Assembly: GCA_943326025.2 (NCBI GenBank)
Contig: CALPRR020000128.1
Coordinates: forward strand, 1 to 7,397
Reading direction: 5' to 3'
DNA: 7,397 nt
From: Candidatus Kuenenia stuttgartensis
Lineage (GTDB): Bacteria > Bacteroidota > Bacteroidia > Flavobacteriales_D > Crocinitomicaceae
Below the pieces are notes generated by a model. That model ran no database searches and was not told the DNA's origin. It saw only the letters and a list, made by a program, of their open reading frames with translations. Shown in pieces: positions 6,254 to 7,397 of the stretch. Position 1 is the first letter of the stretch; each line of letters begins with the position of its first letter. Made by a program: the position numbers and the translations under genes.

Positions 6254-7397
6254 ATGAAAAAAATTATCATCACATTATCACTATCTGTTTTTTCATTAGG
6301 ATTAACAAACATCTTATACGGACAAGTTGATTCTAAAATCCTTAATTGGTACAATGGAACAGGAGCAGGAATGCATACTGAAAAAGCATATAAAAAATTA
6401 AAAAAACGTAAATCTTCTACTGTCATTGTTGCCGTTATTGATTCTGGAATTGATATCGAACATAAAGATTTAGAAGGTAAAATATGGACAAACACCAAAG
6501 AATTAGCTGGAAACGGAATAGATGATGATAAAAATGGTTACGTTGATGATATTCATGGTTGGAATTATTTAGGAAATGCTAAAGGTGAAAATGTTAACCA
6601 AGCGACTTTAGAAAAAACGAGAATTTTAAGAGATTTATCTAAGAAATTTGACGGTATTGATCCAACTACTTTATCTGCAGCTGAAAGTAAAGAGTATGAA
6701 TTGTACCAAAAAGTGAAAGCTGATGTAGAAGGTGAGATAGCTAATTATAATCAATATAAAGCTCAAATGGAAATGCTTCCTACAATTATGAAGCAAGTTC
6801 CGACGATGGTTGGTTCAATTTTAGGTAAAACAGATTATACTGAAAAAGATTTAGTAAAATGGGATCCTAAAACAGAAGATCAAATTCAATTGAAAGGTTT
6901 GGCTTTGGCTATGGTTAAAGGTCAATTATCGTTAGAAATGATTGAAGAACAAGCACAATCAATTAACGATTTATTAGACTTCAGCCTAAACTTAAACTTT
7001 AATGAAAGAGAAATCATTGGTGATAATCCAAAAGATTTTTCAGATGTTCATTACGGAAATAACAATGTTGAAGGTCCTGATGCATTACATGGTACTCACG
7101 TTGGTGGAATCATCGGTGCAAAAAGAGGAAATAATTTAGGAGGTGACGGTGTTGCTGAAAATGTATTATTAATGGCTTTAAGAGCTGTTCCTAATGGAGA
7201 TGAGAATGATAAAGATATCGCTTTAGCTGTTCGTTACGCTGTTGATAATGGAGCAAAAGTAATTAACATGTCTTTCGGTAAATCATATTCTCCTAATCAA
7301 AAAGAAGTGTTTGAAGCGTTTAAATATGCAGATTCAAAAGGAGTTTTATTGGTTCATGCTGCAGGAAATGATGCTGCGAATGTAGATACAGATCCAA
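6254..7397 (+). CDS. Exported subtilisin-like S8 serine protease, 3' end beyond the window
   Basis: The reading frame is open from the ATG at 6254 to the window edge (381 full codons, no stop). Residues 1-23 are a signal peptide (MKKIIITLSLSVFSLGLTNI, then LYG). The S8 domain shows Asp63 in VIVAVIDSGIDIEH, His279 in LHGTHVGGIIGA and oxyanion Asn372 in HAAGND; the catalytic Ser motif would lie past the window. Asp63 is followed by an acidic loop (residues 86-99, DDDKNGYVDD core) common in Bacteroidota S8 proteases and resembling a calcium-binding loop. Between it and His279 is a long insertion, giving an Asp-His spacing of 216 residues against 32 in subtilisin BPN' and 63 in the neighbouring protease. 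Residues about 112-250 of it are Lys/Glu/Gln-rich and look helical. The start is chosen because the signal peptide begins there. The export route is Sec to the periplasm or beyond; whether a T9SS sorting domain follows cannot be seen. Active status depends on the unseen Ser. Confidence 0.93.
   Translation, partial: MKKIIITLSLSVFSLGLTNILYGQVDSKILNWYNGTGAGMHTEKAYKKLKKRKSSTVIVAVIDSGIDIEHKDLEGKIWTNTKELAGNGIDDDKNGYVDDIHGWNYLGNAKGENVNQATLEKTRILRDLSKKFDGIDPTTLSAAESKEYELYQKVKADVEGEIANYNQYKAQMEMLPTIMKQVPTMVGSILGKTDYTEKDLVKWDPKTEDQIQLKGLALAMVKGQLSLEMIEEQAQSINDLLDFSLNLNFNEREIIGDNPKDFSDVHYGNNNVEGPDALHGTHVGGIIGAKRGNNLGGDGVAENVLLMALRAVPNGDENDKDIALAVRYAVDNGAKVINMSFGKSYSPNQKEVFEAFKYADSKGVLLVHAAGNDAANVDTDP

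Noticed and set aside
6229..6498. 89-codon minus-strand open frame
   Set aside because: Antisense to the start, signal peptide and catalytic Asp region of the second S8 protease, which is strongly supported; no independent coding signal.

Overview
The window looks like a low-GC (roughly one third G+C by eye) Bacteroidota chromosome, most likely order Flavobacteriales. Three things support this: a protein ending in a type IX secretion (T9SS) type A sorting domain, a gene of the Bacteroidota-restricted DUF5606 family, and A-rich start contexts without Shine-Dalgarno sequences. Genus-level placement is not possible from the sequence alone.

Layout, left to right: (1) 1-2051, plus strand, the 3' part of an outer-membrane TonB-dependent receptor gene. 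Its true start lies before the window, and the first in-frame ATG (36) is internal. (2) 2052-2132, a short convergent intergenic stretch holding a strong symmetrical hairpin that can terminate transcription from both sides. (3) 2133-2690, minus strand, a DUF5606-type protein with a lysine/alanine/threonine-rich tail, preceded by a match to the Bacteroidota -7 promoter box. (4) 2737-6123, minus strand, a 1128-residue secreted subtilisin-like (S8) protease with an intact catalytic set, a large insertion in the catalytic domain, five C-terminal repeats of exactly 70 residues, and a T9SS sorting domain. (5) 6124-6253, a 130-bp divergent promoter region. (6) 6254-7397, plus strand, a second, different S8 protease. 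It runs off the window before its catalytic serine and has a very large insertion between the catalytic Asp and His.

Functionally this is an envelope and secretion neighbourhood: one nutrient-uptake receptor and two exported proteases transcribed away from a shared intergenic region. The DUF5606 gene lies 46 bp behind the protease gene on the same strand and may be read through from it as well as from its own promoter. I see no mobile element, CRISPR array, tRNA or rRNA, and no convincing new multi-gene system. The most distinctive structure is the strictly registered 70-residue repeat array in the first protease. The second is the contrast between the two neighbouring subtilases, which carry their large insertions in different loops of the catalytic domain.
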